From assembly GCF_009834805.1 (NCBI RefSeq), contig NZ_WVHO01000001.1, positions 57,565 to 121,564 of the forward strand: DNA of 64,000 nucleotides, given 5' to 3'. Made by a program: the position numbers and the translations under genes. Positions 51,120 to 60,464 of the stretch are shown one piece after another. Within the stretch, counting starts at the first letter, position 1. Each line of letters opens with the position of its first letter. Origin of the DNA: Saccharibacter sp. 17.LH.SD (GTDB lineage: Bacteria > Pseudomonadota > Alphaproteobacteria > Acetobacterales > Acetobacteraceae). The notes under the pieces were generated by a model. It saw only the letters and a list, made by a program, of their open reading frames with translations, was not told where the DNA came from and ran no database searches.

Positions 51120-52064
51120 ATGGGAGAGTTCGACTTCATTGCGCAGCATTTTCGTCCACTTGCTGGGAAGGGAGCTTTCCAGCTTCGCAATGATGGAGCT
51201 GTGCTCTCCGCGCCAGAAGGATATGATCTGGCCATTTCAAGTGACACGATGGTGGAGAATCTCCATTTTCTACCGGATGATCCAGCCCATACAATTGCTC
51301 AAAAACTTTTGAGATGTAATCTTTCTGACCTCGCGGCGATGGGGGCGCTTCCAGCGGGCTATATGCTGAATGTAAGTGTCCCATCTGGTAGTCGCTATAA
51401 TGACGCTTGGTTTGGAGATTTTTCCCAGGGCCTCGCTCACGATCAAGATTACTATCAGTTTTCATTGTTGGGGGGAGATACAACCGGTAGCCCTGGCCCA
51501 TTGGTTTTAAGTCTAACGATTTTTGGTTTCCAAAAAAGAGGACAGGTGCTTCGGCGTGATAAGAGTAAACCAGGGGACCAGGTGTGGGTAACGGGCTCTT
51601 TGGGACGTGCCGCTTTGGGTTTGCAAGCTCGTAAAGGCCAGTTACTCGACCCTACAGGCGAGCTTGTGCAAGCCTACCGTGTGCCCACACCTCGGGTCGG
51701 CCTTCCTCTATATGGGATAGCGACCGCCGCACTCGATATCTCTGATGGTCTGATACAAGATGCCGGCCATATCGCAGAGGAATCAAAAGTTGCCATCACA
51801 CTTTATGTAAACCGTATTCCGTTTTCCGAGGCGGTACGTCAGCAGGGTGAAAAATGGCATGAGGTCGCCCTTATAGGAGGGGATGATTATGAGCTATTGC
51901 TTACATGCCCGCCAGATAAGAGTGATGAGCTTCTTCAACGATGCCGTGATCACCATGTTCCCATCACACAGATTGGTGAGGTTACAGAGGGTAAGGGTGT
52001 CACACTTTTGGATGCGGCACATCATCCGATGCGCTTATCACGCACCGGATGGCAGCATTTTTAG
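51120..52064 (+). CDS. thiL: Thiamine-monophosphate kinase
   Basis: A 314-residue ThiL, which makes thiamine diphosphate from the monophosphate using ATP. Family marks: GEFDFIAQHF, ISSDTMVENLHFLPDDPA (metal-binding Asp), CNLSDLAAMGALP, LLGGDTTGSPGPLVLSLTIF and ALDISDGLIQDAGHIAEES. It is the last gene of nrdR-nusB-thiL and ends in a 4-base overlap with the convergent gene. Confidence 0.96.
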   Translation: MGEFDFIAQHFRPLAGKGAFQLRNDGAVLSAPEGYDLAISSDTMVENLHFLPDDPAHTIAQKLLRCNLSDLAAMGALPAGYMLNVSVPSGSRYNDAWFGDFSQGLAHDQDYYQFSLLGGDTTGSPGPLVLSLTIFGFQKRGQVLRRDKSKPGDQVWVTGSLGRAALGLQARKGQLLDPTGELVQAYRVPTPRVGLPLYGIATAALDISDGLIQDAGHIAEESKVAITLYVNRIPFSEAVRQQGEKWHEVALIGGDDYELLLTCPPDKSDELLQRCRDHHVPITQIGEVTEGKGVTLLDAAHHPMRLSRTGWQHF

Positions 52065-53245
52065 GAAGAGGCGGTACGCGTCTCGTCTTTTTTGTCTTGG
52101 TTGATAGTTTTCTCGTAGAGGCGGTGCGTTTTGTACGGGCTGGGGACGAGAGATTCCGCAAGATTCCGCATGTTCGTATCGTCTTCTAAAATCCACCCGA
52201 GCTCGACCCATTTATAGGGGAGGGTATGACGACGGTTCAAAAGCTCTACAATGGCGAGGGATGGCAGTAGGGACCCCATAAGTGTGCCACGAACTCGGCT
52301 GCTGACCCCTAAAAGAATGACGCGTGCTGATTCAAAGCGATGGAATAAAAGGCGATACCCAAACCGCAACCATCCTATAACTGATGGTGATCCGCCGATG
52401 TCTTTGGTGATATCATACAAATTGGGAAGCACCATAGCCATGGCGACGGGGGTGCCATTTTGGTCAATCTGAACGTAATTTTCTGGTCTTAGTAACGGTT
52501 TGATCTGCGCGATCATTGCCGTCATTTCGTAATCTTCCATGGGCACAAAATTATATTTATGTGACCATGCATCATTATAGAGCTTACGTAAGATCTCACC
52601 CTGAGAAAGAATTTCTCTCTTTGATAATGAACGCGTTGTGAAGCCGTTAAGCCGTCCTTTTTCAGGTCTGAGATTGCTTGGAACTTTGAATTTTTTTTCT
52701 GTATCAGCGTTGATTTCGAGACGATAACTGAGGAGGTCGGTCGCTTTTTCGTAGCCTGCGTAACGGATGAGGGCATCAAGTTCTGGTGGGTGCCATGGCA
52801 TGGCGATCATTGGGTCTGATCGCTGACCTTCAACCAATGTCCCCGTTTCGGCATTGCCGCTGAGGGTTACAGGCCCGCGGATACTGGTTACCTTATGTTG
52901 AGCAAGCCATTTTTCGGCGGCATTAAGGAGGGCTGTCACGATTGCTTGTTCTGGCAGTGCATCTAAAGCGCCGAACCCACCGATTCGTTCATTCCAGTGC
53001 TCTATAGCACGGTGATCCAAGATAGCCGCGATTCTACCAATAGGGGTACCATGACGCCAAGCCATAAAATATTGGATATCGGCATGCCGAAACACCGCAG
53101 AGTGACGCGGGTGCAACAGATGGGTCTGTTCCATGTTAAATGGCTCAACAAACCCCTCCATCCCTTGGTAAAGCTTGCTAGGCAAGGTAATGAATTGGTT
53201 CAGTTCCTGCCGGGTACTAACAGGACGAATATCAATATCGGTCAT
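52061..53245 (-). CDS. GNAT-like conserved protein of unknown function
   Basis: About 394 residues beginning MTDIDIRPVSTRQELNQF. It resembles a family often labelled N-acetyltransferase-like or dATP pyrophosphohydrolase in proteobacteria. An acyltransferase-like fold is suggested by the N-terminal strands (IQYFMAWRHGTPIGRIAAIL), GPVTLSGNAETGTLVEGQ and a late VAMAMVLPNLYDI. No catalytic residue can be assigned. Translation might begin at 53272, but no ribosome site distinguishes the two. It faces thiL. Confidence 0.7.
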   Translation of the reverse strand: MTDIDIRPVSTRQELNQFITLPSKLYQGMEGFVEPFNMEQTHLLHPRHSAVFRHADIQYFMAWRHGTPIGRIAAILDHRAIEHWNERIGGFGALDALPEQAIVTALLNAAEKWLAQHKVTSIRGPVTLSGNAETGTLVEGQRSDPMIAMPWHPPELDALIRYAGYEKATDLLSYRLEINADTEKKFKVPSNLRPEKGRLNGFTTRSLSKREILSQGEILRKLYNDAWSHKYNFVPMEDYEMTAMIAQIKPLLRPENYVQIDQNGTPVAMAMVLPNLYDITKDIGGSPSVIGWLRFGYRLLFHRFESARVILLGVSSRVRGTLMGSLLPSLAIVELLNRRHTLPYKWVELGWILEDDTNMRNLAESLVPSPYKTHRLYEKTINQDKKDETRTASS

Positions 53246-53335
53246 AAGGACATTAGATGCTTCACATTGCATGAGTAAGGCTATACGCGTACAGGATCAT
53301 TCAGACTAGAGGGTGAACGAGAAAGAGAGTTATAT

Positions 53336-54142
53336 ATGTCCAATCATGACCATGCTGCTACGTCAGCAACAAGACACATTCTTATAACGGGGGCCTCTAG
53401 TGGCATTGGTGCTGCTTTGGCTGATTATTTCGCACGTCCTGGTGTGCATCTATCCCTCTGGGGACGTAACCCTAAGCGCCTTGAAAAAACAGCAGAAGTT
53501 GTAAGAGCAAAAGGGGGAGAGGCTTCCATCCTTAGCTTGGATATTAGCAATCCTCAGGCTGCATTAGAGGCTTTTAAAGAGGCTGATGATGCGCTGCCCG
53601 TCGATATTTTAATTTTATCTGCTGGGATGGCTGATATCCGCCCAGAGGGTGCTCTTGCTGAATCTGCCGATGTTGCTTTAGCCATGTCACAGGTTAATTT
53701 TGCAACACCTGTGGCACTTGCAACAGAAGCGGCTAATCGGATGGCGAAAAGACGTCGTGGCAGAATAGCCATGCTCGGATCGGTTGCATCTTTCCATGAT
53801 CTCCCACTTGCAACAGTTTACAGTGGCTCTAAGGCAGGGATTGGCCGGTTTGCAACAGCATTGCATGCTGCGATGTCCCCTTATGGTGTCTTGGTAACCC
53901 TGATTGCCCCTGGCTTTATTGATACGCCGATGAGCCAACGTCTTGAAGGTGATCAGGCATTTCTGGTGCCCGTTGACAAAGCGGCCCGTAAAATTGCGCG
54001 CGCCATCATCTCAGGAAAAGCGGTTCTCGTTTTCCCATGGGTCTTTCAGCTTACACGTTTGTTAGAAATTATTTTACCACGTCCGCTTGCTCATCGCATT
54101 TTACGTGGGCTCGAAATTATGCAACACCCTTCCTCATCATAA
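53336..54142 (+). CDS. Short-chain dehydrogenase/reductase
   Basis: A 268-residue classical SDR: ILITGASSGIGAALADYF (TGxxxGIG cofactor loop), LILSAGMADI (NAG-like), and catalytic YSGSKAG with Ser in MLGSVAS. The C-terminus is extended and hydrophobic (LVFPWVFQLTRLLEIILP), perhaps touching the membrane. It reduces or oxidises an unknown alcohol or ketone with NAD(P). It is not clearly linked to its neighbours. Confidence 0.88.
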   Translation: MSNHDHAATSATRHILITGASSGIGAALADYFARPGVHLSLWGRNPKRLEKTAEVVRAKGGEASILSLDISNPQAALEAFKEADDALPVDILILSAGMADIRPEGALAESADVALAMSQVNFATPVALATEAANRMAKRRRGRIAMLGSVASFHDLPLATVYSGSKAGIGRFATALHAAMSPYGVLVTLIAPGFIDTPMSQRLEGDQAFLVPVDKAARKIARAIISGKAVLVFPWVFQLTRLLEIILPRPLAHRILRGLEIMQHPSSS

Positions 54143-54213
54143 GGTATAATGTGCAGTGAGGTGTCTGGGAGTTAACGCGAAGTAAGACACCTAATGACAA
54201 AGGAGAAACTGTC

Positions 54214-55197
54214 ATGAAAGAGATCGTCGCTCTTGACATCGGTGGGACACATGCTCGTTTTGCAATTGCCACTATTGATGAGGGGCATGTTGTTGAGCTG
54301 GGCAAAGACGTTACTCTAAAATGCGCTGAGCATGCCTCCCTTGCTTTAGCGTGGGAGGCTTTTGAGCGGGAGATTGATCGGCCTGTGCCACGCGAGGCAG
54401 GAATTGCTGTAGCATGCCCGATTTCTGGCGACATCTTGAAAATGACCAATAATCCTTGGATCATCCAGCCCTCTCAGTTGAAAGCGCGACTGGGCTTGGA
54501 TGATTTCGCGTTGGTGAATGATTTTGGTGCTGTGGGCCATGCTGTGGCGCAGGTTGGTCCAGATTATATGCGTCACCTTTGTGGACCAGAGATTGATTTG
54601 CCTTCTGAAGGGGTCATTAGCATCATTGGCCCGGGCACGGGCTTGGGTGTTGCAAGTCTCTTACGCCGGAATGGTCAATATGCCGTTATGGAGACAGAAG
54701 GCGGGCATGTTGATTTTGCTCCGCTTGACGGCGTAGAAGACCGTATTTTAAGTGCGCTGCGCTCACGTTTCCGTCGTGTGTCTGTTGAGCGTATTGTGTC
54801 CGGCCCTGGGTTGAGCAATCTTTACGAAGTGATTGGTGAATTGCAAAACCGTCCGCTCGTATTGAAAGATAATCGTGCGCTTTGGACGACGGCAATGGCG
54901 GGAACTGATACTATGGCTTCTGCAGCTCTCGAACGTTTCTGTTTAAGCCTTGGCTCTGTTGCCGGAGATTTGGCTTTGGCACATGGCGCTAAGGGCGTGG
55001 TCGTGGCTGGTGGTCTGGGCCAGCGTTTGGCCGACATTTTGCCGCATTCCGGTTTTGCTGAGCGCTTTGTCGCCAAAGGCCGGTTTGAAAATATGATGAG
55101 TGAGATGCCTGTAAAGATTATTACACATCCACAACCAGGACTATATGGGGCTGCCGCTGCTTATGCTGCGAAGACAGCCGATATTACAGTCGCTTAA
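54214..55197 (+). CDS. glk: Glucokinase
   Basis: A 327-residue proteobacterial glucokinase: phosphate 1 loop LDIGGTHARFAIA, catalytic region LVNDFGAVGHAV (Asp), IIGPGTGLGVASL, sugar-binding ETEGGHVDFAP and adenosine loop GVVVAGGLGQRLADI. It phosphorylates glucose in the cytoplasm, feeding the pentose phosphate or Entner-Doudoroff routes. It is transcribed alone, with two hairpins after its stop. AAAGGAG lies before the start. Confidence 0.95.
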   Translation: MKEIVALDIGGTHARFAIATIDEGHVVELGKDVTLKCAEHASLALAWEAFEREIDRPVPREAGIAVACPISGDILKMTNNPWIIQPSQLKARLGLDDFALVNDFGAVGHAVAQVGPDYMRHLCGPEIDLPSEGVISIIGPGTGLGVASLLRRNGQYAVMETEGGHVDFAPLDGVEDRILSALRSRFRRVSVERIVSGPGLSNLYEVIGELQNRPLVLKDNRALWTTAMAGTDTMASAALERFCLSLGSVAGDLALAHGAKGVVVAGGLGQRLADILPHSGFAERFVAKGRFENMMSEMPVKIITHPQPGLYGAAAAYAAKTADITVA

Positions 55198-55207
55198 CTC
55201 TCTCAAA

Positions 55208-55265
55208 ACACATAATAATGCATTATGTGTGGCGCGTCATCATCTTCATAATAGGTGATGACGCG
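55208..55265 (+). other. Two tandem hairpins between glk and the next gene
   Basis: First: ACACATAAT-AATGC-ATTATGTGT, 9-bp stem (55208-55230). Second: CGCGTCATCA / TGATGACGCG, 10-bp stem with a 13-base loop (55233-55265). Neither has a T run. They could stop glk transcription or shield the next gene's start. Confidence 0.6.
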
Positions 55266-55296
55266 GGGCAAATGTTACAAAATGGAATGCGTCCTC

Positions 55297-55866
55297 ATGG
55301 TAAAGAGCCTCTATAAGAATAGAGTTTTCTTGCTTTTTACTGGCTCGCTTCTGCTTATTGTTTTAGGTTTCTTAACCCCATTTATATGGTTTAATTTTTC
55401 AATATTTCCGGCCGTATATATTGTTTTTTGCCTGTGTTTGTTCTTGGTAACGTGTTCTTATTTTGTCCTTTCTATCAAAAAAATACATTATTTTCAGCGA
55501 ATTATCATAAGCGCTTGCTTAGCTCTTTCGTTCATAGTGTTTTGTGTATCTTTTATAAATCCAGCCTATTTTTTGTTTGCTCAGTGGGCAATTTCTCATC
55601 CGGGATCACTTTTAATAGCTGAGCAGAAACGTGATTTCGAGGTCGTTCTGGCAGAATTCGGGTATAGCTGGGCTGAGGATATCCTTCTTATTTCGAGCTC
55701 TGAAGATGATCTTTCTTCACCTGAAGGATTTGAGCATTGGAAAAAGCTTCACCATGTCCAATGCTCAGCGGAAGAACGTCTAAAAATGTGGCCAGGGTTG
55801 TATGTGCTGTATGTCGGCCCACGTTTCTCATGCAGCATTTTTAAGACGGTATCGGAGGATACGTGA
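55297..55866 (+). CDS. Unknown membrane protein with three predicted helices
   Basis: About 189 residues starting MVKSLYKNRVFLLF. Three membrane helices are likely: LFTGSLLLIVLGFLTPFIWF, FPAVYIVFCLCLFLVTCSYF and IIISACLALSFIVFCVSFI. A soluble C-terminal part of about 80 residues has a few cysteines. I recognise no family. Starts at 55255 (GTG), 55282 and 55297 are all open; the last gives a normal basic N-terminus before the first helix. It sits at the border between core genes and the prophage. Confidence 0.6.
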   Translation: MVKSLYKNRVFLLFTGSLLLIVLGFLTPFIWFNFSIFPAVYIVFCLCLFLVTCSYFVLSIKKIHYFQRIIISACLALSFIVFCVSFINPAYFLFAQWAISHPGSLLIAEQKRDFEVVLAEFGYSWAEDILLISSSEDDLSSPEGFEHWKKLHHVQCSAEERLKMWPGLYVLYVGPRFSCSIFKTVSEDT

Positions 55867-55875
55867 TGAGAAAGA

Positions 55876-57825
55876 TCATGGTGTTTTGTAGTCGCTATTG
55901 GCCACGTCATTTTCTAACCAAACCATATCCCAGAATTTGAGGGAAGGCAGCGTGAAGGTGATGTAACTTCCTGAACTGTCTTGGCCCTTAGCATAGGGTA
56001 ATGTGATGGGGGCGCCATGGTTTATATCTGGGCTTGCTGTGTAGAGGTTCCCAACTGAGCCACCGGTTGTCACATACATTTTGAGCTGGAGCGGTCCTGT
56101 TCTGATCGGCGCTGCCGCATTAGCAGCATCGTCATCCACATCCTGGAATGATGCCGCGCTCATCTGCTGATAGTTCAACACGTGCAGAATGTCGAAACCA
56201 CTACGGTGATTTTGGAAGAGCCAAACTTTTCCAACAGCCGCTGTCGTACTTCCTGCTGCTCCTGATAGAATAGAAGGGGCAGAAACTGTCGAGGCATGAA
56301 TATTCAGGCGTAGAAGCTTCTCATAAGCGACGCCAAAATTTTGATAGTCATATTCTCTCTGTACCATGTCAGGTTTCGGAGTAGGCATAGTGCCAATGGG
56401 ATAATCAATGTTACCGATAAAGCGTGCGCCATTGCCCGCTTGTTGCTGACCATCCACAATCCATGCATGATGAGCGCCCGTTGCAAGGATAGCGGCCTCC
56501 TGATAGAGAACACCCGGTGTATTAAATGTGCAGGATTCAGTGTTACAGTCCTGGGATCCCTGACGGTCTATGTTCAATCCCATGTCCCAATCAAGGCCAA
56601 TATTATTGGGCTTGCGATCAGCCCATCCCCAAATCTGACGCGCTCTGGTTAAAAAGTCTCCGAACGTACTAATATCGGAAGTATTATTCCATCTCTCTGT
56701 GAAATGATATGCTTCATGCCCAGACTGAACCAGGTCTTGCTCATTATAGGTACTGGCGGGATTTACGACTATCGGCCCATTCATATATTTCTGAACCTCT
56801 TTGAGAAAAGAGGAATAAGCCTTATCCATAATAACACGGTTGCCTGACCAGTCCCAGAGCGGCCGGTCGATGGTGCCATAAGTGTCTACAAACATGCCAT
56901 CAAAACCAAGATGCTGCCGCATTAACTCAGTTTGCTGACCCCAATAACGTTGCCATGCAGGATTGTTCGGATTCATGTATGAAATATATGGTTTGTCTTT
57001 TTTATTCACGACGAATTTAAAAAGATCATCCATCGTGCATTTGGATCCACACGCACTTGTGAACATCCCCCATGAAAGCTGTGCACCAGAACCGTCTTGA
57101 GTGAAATTAGGAACGATACGATAGTTTGCCGAATACATGGGCATATACATGAGTGTTCCCATATGGAACGATTTTGCAGCTTCTATATGTTCCTTGATCA
57201 GGTTTACGTTAATAGTTTCACCATCTCCATTAACCCATGATTTTCCTTCAACCCATGGCTGATGCCATCGATAAATCATATTGTAGAATTGTAAATTATT
57301 GCACTTATAAGCGTTTAGGCCCTTAACATCCTCTTGTGGGGTATTGAACATATAGGGTACGAATTTGCCCCACTGTGTATATGTCCCAACGATCCAGCAT
57401 TGCCGGGGGTACGTCTGCCAATCAGACGAAATATCAAAAGCTCCGGCCTCTTGGTCAAGCTGATGTCCATTCTGGTCAGTCGCTGTTAGATCGACGAAAT
57501 ACCCTTGCCAATTTGTATCGGTAGAAGGAAATCGAAGTTCCGTTTTCTTCGTTGTTCCAATAGCCAAATCAGAAACGGATACCGATACCGGTTCCCCAAC
57601 TTGAACACCACGACCTGTTACCGTTCCTGTGATGGTCCCTGTAAAAGGCTTTCCTGTTAGGTTCGAAATGGTAACAATCAGACGGAGCTGCTCACCGCCG
57701 CTATAATGTGAAAGATCGGTATTGATCGACTGGATGAGCGCGCCTGAAAGGTGAGGATCAGCATATGCTACTCCTCCGAGGAAGAAGAAAGGTAATACCG
57801 TTAGAATACGTTTGATTATCTGCAT
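55876..57825 (-). CDS. Secreted GH66 dextranase-like enzyme
   Basis: A 649-residue exported protein with signal peptide VLPFFFLGGVAYA. Residues about 30-135 form the Ig-like N-terminal domain of GH66 (LRFPSTDTNWQGYFVDL and AFDISSDWQTYP). The barrel follows, with LQFYNMIYRWHQPWVEG, MYMPMYSANYR, the probable nucleophile D314 in GFDGMFVDTYG and a probable acid/base Glu near 377 (YHFTERW); a beta domain ends it. GH66 enzymes cut alpha-1,6-glucan (dextran) or make cyclic isomaltooligosaccharides. It overlaps the upstream fibre-like gene by 10 bases, behind phage tail genes. Confidence 0.87.
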   Translation of the reverse strand: MQIIKRILTVLPFFFLGGVAYADPHLSGALIQSINTDLSHYSGGEQLRLIVTISNLTGKPFTGTITGTVTGRGVQVGEPVSVSVSDLAIGTTKKTELRFPSTDTNWQGYFVDLTATDQNGHQLDQEAGAFDISSDWQTYPRQCWIVGTYTQWGKFVPYMFNTPQEDVKGLNAYKCNNLQFYNMIYRWHQPWVEGKSWVNGDGETINVNLIKEHIEAAKSFHMGTLMYMPMYSANYRIVPNFTQDGSGAQLSWGMFTSACGSKCTMDDLFKFVVNKKDKPYISYMNPNNPAWQRYWGQQTELMRQHLGFDGMFVDTYGTIDRPLWDWSGNRVIMDKAYSSFLKEVQKYMNGPIVVNPASTYNEQDLVQSGHEAYHFTERWNNTSDISTFGDFLTRARQIWGWADRKPNNIGLDWDMGLNIDRQGSQDCNTESCTFNTPGVLYQEAAILATGAHHAWIVDGQQQAGNGARFIGNIDYPIGTMPTPKPDMVQREYDYQNFGVAYEKLLRLNIHASTVSAPSILSGAAGSTTAAVGKVWLFQNHRSGFDILHVLNYQQMSAASFQDVDDDAANAAAPIRTGPLQLKMYVTTGGSVGNLYTASPDINHGAPITLPYAKGQDSSGSYITFTLPSLKFWDMVWLENDVANSDYKTP

Positions 57826-58649
57826 GATGTATCACTCCGATACATGTCACCGGCATCATCAACACATACAAAGTGAGATCCGGATGATGGTGCATGTGTT
57901 GGAATATTAGAGTTTCGGATAGGGCTTCTGATATCGACTTTCCCGATCCCAGCTGCTTGAATATTGAGCCAACTATTTCCGACCTGAGAGGCGATATACA
58001 TATTTGCGTACTGATCTTGCCAAATAGCTGCGGGATTAGATTGTCCAGGTCCAAATAAATCGAGAACACCATCATGCATCTGGACATGATGGCTATAGAG
58101 TTCTATTTTCCCCGTTCCGCTTGTATAAATGGACGTATTGCTATTAGGTGATCCGGTTGAGAGGGAAAGACTTCCGGTAGCGTCTTGCCAAATGGAAGAA
58201 GGATTTTTGGGATTATTTTGTCCGTATAAATTGATCTTGGCGGCACCTTTTATGCCTGTGTCATGCACTTCAAGTGCGCCATTGTATGTATAAAAGGAAA
58301 ATGAAGAATTGGTAGAATTAGTTGAGAAATTACCATTCCCATTTATATCTTGCCAAAAAGTAATTGGATTTGACGCTAATGTAGATTGGAGTGTTATTTG
58401 TGGGTTAATCGCATTGCCAATTGTTGCACTACTGGTGATTGTAATGTTTGGTGCGAGGTACAAGTTTGGCCACGTTCCGAGAATATCCCCGGTGGGTGAT
58501 TGGTTTATGTCTTCCCCAGTTGCCATATCGGCATTGAGGTCGATTGCGGGAGCTGGAAGTGTGGTATATGGCCTCATGGGGGGAGTAGGTTGCGCAAATG
58601 CAAGGTAAGGCAAGAAAACTCCTGCCAGAAGAATAAGACGTCGTTTCAT
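57816..58649 (-). CDS. Exported fibre-like repeat protein upstream of the dextranase
   Basis: A 277-residue protein with a signal peptide (LILLAGVFLPYLAFA). The mature part has three imperfect repeats, each with a NPxxxWQD core (NPITFWQDINGNG, NPSSIWQDATGS, NPAAIWQDQYAN), alternating with Ser/Thr/Asn-rich beta stretches, as in beta-helical tail-fibre shafts. It ends HFVCVDDAGDMYRSD. I know no enzyme of this kind. The signal peptide is odd for a virion part. It follows the tail genes and is coupled to the dextranase, so a joint surface role is likely. Confidence 0.7.
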   Translation of the reverse strand: MKRRLILLAGVFLPYLAFAQPTPPMRPYTTLPAPAIDLNADMATGEDINQSPTGDILGTWPNLYLAPNITITSSATIGNAINPQITLQSTLASNPITFWQDINGNGNFSTNSTNSSFSFYTYNGALEVHDTGIKGAAKINLYGQNNPKNPSSIWQDATGSLSLSTGSPNSNTSIYTSGTGKIELYSHHVQMHDGVLDLFGPGQSNPAAIWQDQYANMYIASQVGNSWLNIQAAGIGKVDIRSPIRNSNIPTHAPSSGSHFVCVDDAGDMYRSDTSCR

Positions 58650-58879
58650 AGTTTCTAAATATCCGGGTATGGTTGGTAGAGAAGACTGTCAATCAGTAGT
58701 ATATTTATAGTAATTAAAATCTATTATTGTTTAGAAATGGTTATAGTATTTCAGGATAAATTTAGATATTTATTTTTAGTTTTATTATAGTTTTACATTT
58801 AATAATGTATCTAATGCGTTAGGATGATCGGACGTATGACGGCCTAATATTTTATCTGTCATCGTTGGTTTTTCGTATA

Positions 58880-59989
58880 TCAAGAAAGTGCTGTAACACC
58901 CCAGATGATGAACGTGGTGACTTCGCGGCCATATCCGGGCCAGGTACCGGGATGTTGAAAAACGAATTCTTTTGCTCCAACGGAGATAATGCGAGGGCCT
59001 TCTGTCGCTGAAGTAGCCCCTGTGTCCGTTAATGGTGCGACCTGGCTTCCGTCCCAAGGAGAAGAGTAACGATGCGTTACGATCTGGACAAAAGGTGGGA
59101 ACTGATACGATACCCCGTTGGGGTAGGAGAGCGTTTCAAGATTGCCCGCGCCGCCATCACGGTAGATATGGAGATAGGAGCAGGTTACGCCGTCTGTGGT
59201 GGTGAGGCGTGGGGCGATGAGGGAGACTTGGGGGCCAGGGTTACCACGCGGGCCGACAAGACTTTTCAGCCAGTCTTGTTCTGATCCTTGGAAGCCTTGT
59301 TGTAAGGCGACGTTGTAGGCGTTGTCTCCCGGGTCGCCCTTTGGTCCGATGAGGTTTTTCAGCCAGTCCGCTTTGGTCCCTTGGAATCCCTGTTGGACTG
59401 CAACTTGGTAGGCATTATCTCCTGGATTGCCTTGGTCTCCTTTGGGACCGATAAGGCTTTGGAGCCATTCTTGTTCTGTGCCTTGGAACCCCTGCTGGAC
59501 CGCGACTTCGTAAGCGTTTTCTCCTGGGTCGCCTCTGTCCCCTTTTGGGCCAACGAGACTTTTAAGCCACTCTTCTTCCGTCCCTTGGAAACCCTGCTGA
59601 ACAGCAAGTTGATAGGCGTCTTGCCCCGTGTCTCCCTTAGGGCCGATAAGGCTATGAAGCCAGTCTTGTCTGGTCCCCTGGAAGCCTTGCTTTACGGCAA
59701 CCTCGTAGGCGTCCTGTCCCGGTGGCCCTGGCACCCCACGGATAGACGCCAACCAATCATCGAGCGAGCCGGTATAGCCTTGCAGGACAGCCAGTTGATA
59801 GGTGTTTAAGCCTGGGTCGCCTTTCTTGCCTCCTTGGAGGACATGGCGCGGGATCAGCACGGCGCGAGGCGTGGGGTCTGTCGCTGTTTGGACAAGCCCA
59901 AGCACTGCATCCTCTTCGGAGGGGGTGTCATAACGCGGGAGGGTGCTGAGCGGCGTGGTCTGGGGCGGGGGTAGTGTGCAATCGGTCAT
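58880..59989 (-). CDS. Phage tail fibre with collagen-like and AYxxAVQQGFQGT modules (A)
   Basis: A 369-residue fibre. The middle (about residues 55-260) alternates short collagen-type triplets (GPKGDRGDPGE, GPKGDQGNPGD) with a 20-residue helical unit of the form AYEVAVQQGFQGTEQEW followed by LQSLIG, about six copies of 31-34 residues. The C-terminal 100 residues form a globular tip. Triplet segments make trimeric rods, so the protein is probably the distal shaft binding the host. The same modules occur in the gene at 60465-61709. Confidence 0.85.
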   Translation of the reverse strand: MTDCTLPPPQTTPLSTLPRYDTPSEEDAVLGLVQTATDPTPRAVLIPRHVLQGGKKGDPGLNTYQLAVLQGYTGSLDDWLASIRGVPGPPGQDAYEVAVKQGFQGTRQDWLHSLIGPKGDTGQDAYQLAVQQGFQGTEEEWLKSLVGPKGDRGDPGENAYEVAVQQGFQGTEQEWLQSLIGPKGDQGNPGDNAYQVAVQQGFQGTKADWLKNLIGPKGDPGDNAYNVALQQGFQGSEQDWLKSLVGPRGNPGPQVSLIAPRLTTTDGVTCSYLHIYRDGGAGNLETLSYPNGVSYQFPPFVQIVTHRYSSPWDGSQVAPLTDTGATSATEGPRIISVGAKEFVFQHPGTWPGYGREVTTFIIWGVTALS

Positions 59990-59997
59990 GGTTTTTC

Positions 59998-60450
59998 TTA
60001 CATGGTGAGAGGGGCGCCATTGGGGAGGGTGAGAATGGCGCTCTGATCAGACAGGCTTGTGGGTGGGATGCAATAGCCGCCGGGCAGAAGAGGCGGCGTT
60101 GGCGCGGGGATAAGTGGCGTGTCCGCTTGAATGGTGAGCGTCACAACCGCCACATAACGCCGCCCAGCATTGGTTGTGAGTATGACGTTGATGAGGGTGG
60201 CGCCAGGATTGCCGCCCGCTAAGGCGAGGGCTGCTTTCCCGTTGATGAGGCTCCACCACAACAGAACAAGGCCGCTCTCTGGGGGGATGATGACGCTCAT
60301 AGTAGTGAGAGTGTCGCCCCCATCTTTTAGCCATAAGGTCGGATCAAGGGCGTAATCGAGGATGTCGCTTTGATATTTATCCGGCCATTGCAACGGGCAA
60401 TCGGGAAGAAGCGACAAGGGCACGGTGCGCGCCCGTGTTAAATAAGACAT
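59998..60450 (-). CDS. Phage fibre-tail adaptor-like protein
   Basis: A 150-residue protein with WPDKYQSDILDYALDPTLWL, LALAGGNPGATLINVILTT and NAGRRYVAVVTLTIQ. This layout resembles small phage proteins annotated as fibre-tail adaptors, beta-sandwich proteins that join fibres to the tail. It sits between the two collagen-type fibre genes, 8 bases from one and 14 from the other. The family call is by general resemblance. Confidence 0.6.
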   Translation of the reverse strand: MSYLTRARTVPLSLLPDCPLQWPDKYQSDILDYALDPTLWLKDGGDTLTTMSVIIPPESGLVLLWWSLINGKAALALAGGNPGATLINVILTTNAGRRYVAVVTLTIQADTPLIPAPTPPLLPGGYCIPPTSLSDQSAILTLPNGAPLTM

Positions 60451-60464
60451 AGAGGAACGTCCTT

